This document shows, piece by piece, positions 23,099-24,691 of a DNA stretch of 24,691 nucleotides; positions within the stretch are counted from its first letter, which is position 1; every line of letters starts with the position of its first letter. Below the pieces are notes generated by a model. It was not told where the DNA came from. It made no database searches and worked only from the letters and a program-made list of their open reading frames with translations. Source of the DNA: Verrucomicrobiota bacterium (GTDB lineage Bacteria > Verrucomicrobiota > Verrucomicrobiia > Opitutales > Opitutaceae); the NCBI GenBank assembly GCA_023430565.1, contig JAEZAD010000225.1:1-24691 (forward strand). The letters are read 5' to 3'. Both the position numbers and the translations under genes were made by a program.

Positions 23099-24691
23099 TC
23101 ACCACACCACCGGATGCCTTTCGCCCGTGGTCACATTCACCAATCCCACCGGATCCTCGTCGCTCGGCGCCACCAACACCCACTTCCAGGGCGAACATGT
23201 CAAAAACGCCGCCGTCAGATATTTCGCGAATCCATGCGGCAGGTTGCGGTTGTTCTCCTTCGGCGGCGGCATCCACTCGAGCGTGTCCGCGATCTCCGCG
23301 AATTTCTCCGTCTCCGCCGCCACCTCCGCCGGCGGTCGCTGGCTCATGATGCCACCGATTTCATAGACAACCTTCGCCACGACTTTTCCCTCGCGCACCA
23401 GCACCCAGCCGCCGCCCTGCTCGGACAGCGTGTTCGCCGCCAGCGCCATCGCCTCGTCGCTCGTGCCGAAAATCCAGATGTTGTGAATGTCGTGCATATA
23501 CGACGACGCCAGCGCCGAGTCCGCCGTCAACGGCCCCGCATGTCGCCAGAACATTTTGGATACGCCTTTGCCGTGATAGCGGTCGATCACCGCCGTCTTC
23601 GTGATGAAGCGCGACAAATCCCGCTGCACCGCGCCATCGCGCACCGGCAGCTCTTCCCTGATGAAGTTCTCCTGGAACCAAAACGGCTCCAACACCGCCG
23701 CCTTCGCCGTCGCGCCCGCGCCTTCCGGCGCCGCAATCTCGAAATCTTTCGCCGTCAGCACGCGCCCTATCTTGATCGTGTTCCGCGCCCACGCGGGATA
23801 GTCGATTTTCGGCACTTCGAGGAGAAACTCGTCATCCTTCGCCGCGAGCACCCCATCGCAAAACACCCGCCCAATCTTCACCAATTTCGGGTCGTCCTTC
23901 AGCAGGATCACATCCGCCGCGCGTCCCGGCGCGATCGACCCCACGAGATGATCGATCCGCCAGTGCTTCGCCGGATACAAGCTCGCCATCGCAAACACCG
24001 CCTCCACCGGCGCCCCCGCCGTGATCGCCAGCCGCACGTTGTAATCCATCGTCCCGTTCTCGAGTGAATCGTAGACGTCGCGATCGTCCGTCGTGATCGC
24101 CAGATTCGACCAGTCGTTCAGGCCCTTTTCCACGAGCAGCGGAATCACCGTCCGAATGCCATTCGGCGTCAGCTGCATGTAGATTCCCTTGCGCAGCTTG
24201 TCCCAACCTTCCTGCGCCGCCCGTGCCGAATGCTCGCTCGATAATCCCGCCGCCGAAAACGCATTGATGATGTTGAAATCCGTCAGCCCCGACGCGTGTC
24301 CTTCCACCACCCCGCGCGCGTCCCAGGTTGCCTGGATCACCTGCCACATCCGCGAATAGCCGGGATTCGTCGGATTCGACACCGCCGGCCAGTCCATCAC
24401 TTCGTCCAGCCCGAGCACGCGCAGATCCTTCGCCATGTTCTCGCGAATCTCCTTGTAGCCATAATAACCGCCGCCGCGCTCGAACGCCGTCGGGGGTGTC
24501 GCCGAACTCATCGCGACGAAATGCTTGAACGGCGACCCCGCGTCGCGCGCCTTCAACCAAAACTCCGCGTTGTGCTCGCCGTCCACATTCCCGAACTCGT
24601 GCGTCCCGTCGACCGTCCAGGTGTTGCCATCGGGAATCACCAGCGCCGCTTCATACTCCGGCGTCACGTGCGTGCTTTCGATATGCTTGTG
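23099..24691 (-). CDS. Adenine-deaminase-like amidohydrolase, copy 2 (5' end outside window)
   Basis: The frame is open to the right edge and gives the last 530 residues of a protein that aligns with copy 1 from its HKHIESTH metal motif to the final HPVVW; roughly four in five residues are the same by eye. It keeps the same candidate ligands (HKH, THE, GLDEVMDWP, VEGHASG, SSEHSA with Glu for Asp before the His, TTDDRD). Differences cluster in the 'SNPTNPG', 'NGIRTVIPLLVEKGLND' and C-terminal segments, so substrate range may have diverged. The N-terminus, and thus a signal peptide, is not in the window. An internal GTG near 24667 is not a start, because the conserved motif lies upstream of it. 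It is the first visible gene of the presumed amidohydrolase-HupE-amidohydrolase-receptor operon. Confidence 0.87.
   Translation of the reverse strand, partial: HKHIESTHVTPEYEAALVIPDGNTWTVDGTHEFGNVDGEHNAEFWLKARDAGSPFKHFVAMSSATPPTAFERGGGYYGYKEIRENMAKDLRVLGLDEVMDWPAVSNPTNPGYSRMWQVIQATWDARGVVEGHASGLTDFNIINAFSAAGLSSEHSARAAQEGWDKLRKGIYMQLTPNGIRTVIPLLVEKGLNDWSNLAITTDDRDVYDSLENGTMDYNVRLAITAGAPVEAVFAMASLYPAKHWRIDHLVGSIAPGRAADVILLKDDPKLVKIGRVFCDGVLAAKDDEFLLEVPKIDYPAWARNTIKIGRVLTAKDFEIAAPEGAGATAKAAVLEPFWFQENFIREELPVRDGAVQRDLSRFITKTAVIDRYHGKGVSKMFWRHAGPLTADSALASSYMHDIHNIWIFGTSDEAMALAANTLSEQGGGWVLVREGKVVAKVVYEIGGIMSQRPPAEVAAETEKFAEIADTLEWMPPPKENNRNLPHGFAKYLTAAFLTCSPWKWVLVAPSDEDPVGLVNVTTGERHPVVW
23874..24056 (-). 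repeat. Near-identical block shared by the two amidohydrolase genes, copy 2
   Basis: Partner of 20557-20739, at a constant offset of 3317 bases with no gap; six substitutions, nearly all silent. Confidence 0.85.

Noticed and set aside
7156..24691. A purine salvage link between AMP nucleosidase (makes adenine) and the adenine-deaminase-like proteins
   Set aside because: The genes are more than 12 kb apart, on opposite strands, and the amidohydrolase copy whose N-terminus is visible is exported while AMP nucleosidase is cytosolic; no sequence evidence ties them together.
1..24691. tRNA, rRNA, CRISPR, insertion sequence or phage attachment site
   Set aside because: No cloverleaf-like tRNA sequence, no regularly spaced repeats, no transposase and no terminal inverted repeats were seen; base composition is even throughout.

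Overview
The window is a GC-rich, gene-dense bacterial segment with 20 protein-coding genes (two cut by the window ends) and no RNA genes, CRISPR array or insertion sequence that I can recognise. DUF1592/DUF1552 proteins with CxxCH motifs, an A1-type caa3 cytochrome oxidase cluster and an Opitutus-like TonB-dependent receptor point to Verrucomicrobiota, most likely the Opitutaceae; this is inference, since no rRNA or marker gene is present. Almost no gene starts have a Shine-Dalgarno sequence, so starts were chosen from signal peptides, gene overlaps and family length.

Left part (1-7926). A partial DUF1990 gene (minus) diverges from a secreted cyclase-family hydrolase (plus). Next come minus-strand genes for extracytoplasmic proteins, many with heme-binding motifs: a large DUF1592-family protein and its usual partner, a DUF1552/HXXSHH protein, then a terminator, then a diheme and a monoheme cytochrome c. 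A short-form AMP nucleosidase (plus) diverges from the DUF1592 gene.

Middle part (7962-17559). This is a complete aa3/caa3 oxidase biogenesis and structural locus. On the minus strand, a lipoprotein joining a CusF-like copper domain to a SCO domain is translationally coupled to an unrecognised membrane-anchored protein with two HxHP-containing repeats. On the plus strand, heme A synthase (ctaA), heme O synthase (ctaB) and a DUF420/CtaM assembly factor are linked by 4-base ATGA overlaps. An auracyanin-like cupredoxin (minus) diverges from coxB (with a fused cytochrome c domain), coxA, coxC and coxD. A strong terminator ends the cox operon. Together these genes make heme A, deliver copper, build the oxidase and provide plausible periplasmic electron carriers.

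Right part (17599-24691). A minus-strand set, probably co-transcribed, encodes two closely related adenine-deaminase-like amidohydrolases (at least one with a signal peptide) on either side of a HupE/UreJ-type membrane protein, followed by a TonB-dependent receptor. It looks like an outer-membrane uptake, periplasmic hydrolysis and metal-transport module and is the best candidate here for an undescribed system. The two amidohydrolase genes share a 183-base block with about 97% identity, suggesting recent duplication or gene conversion. No stretch longer than about 225 bases lacks a gene.
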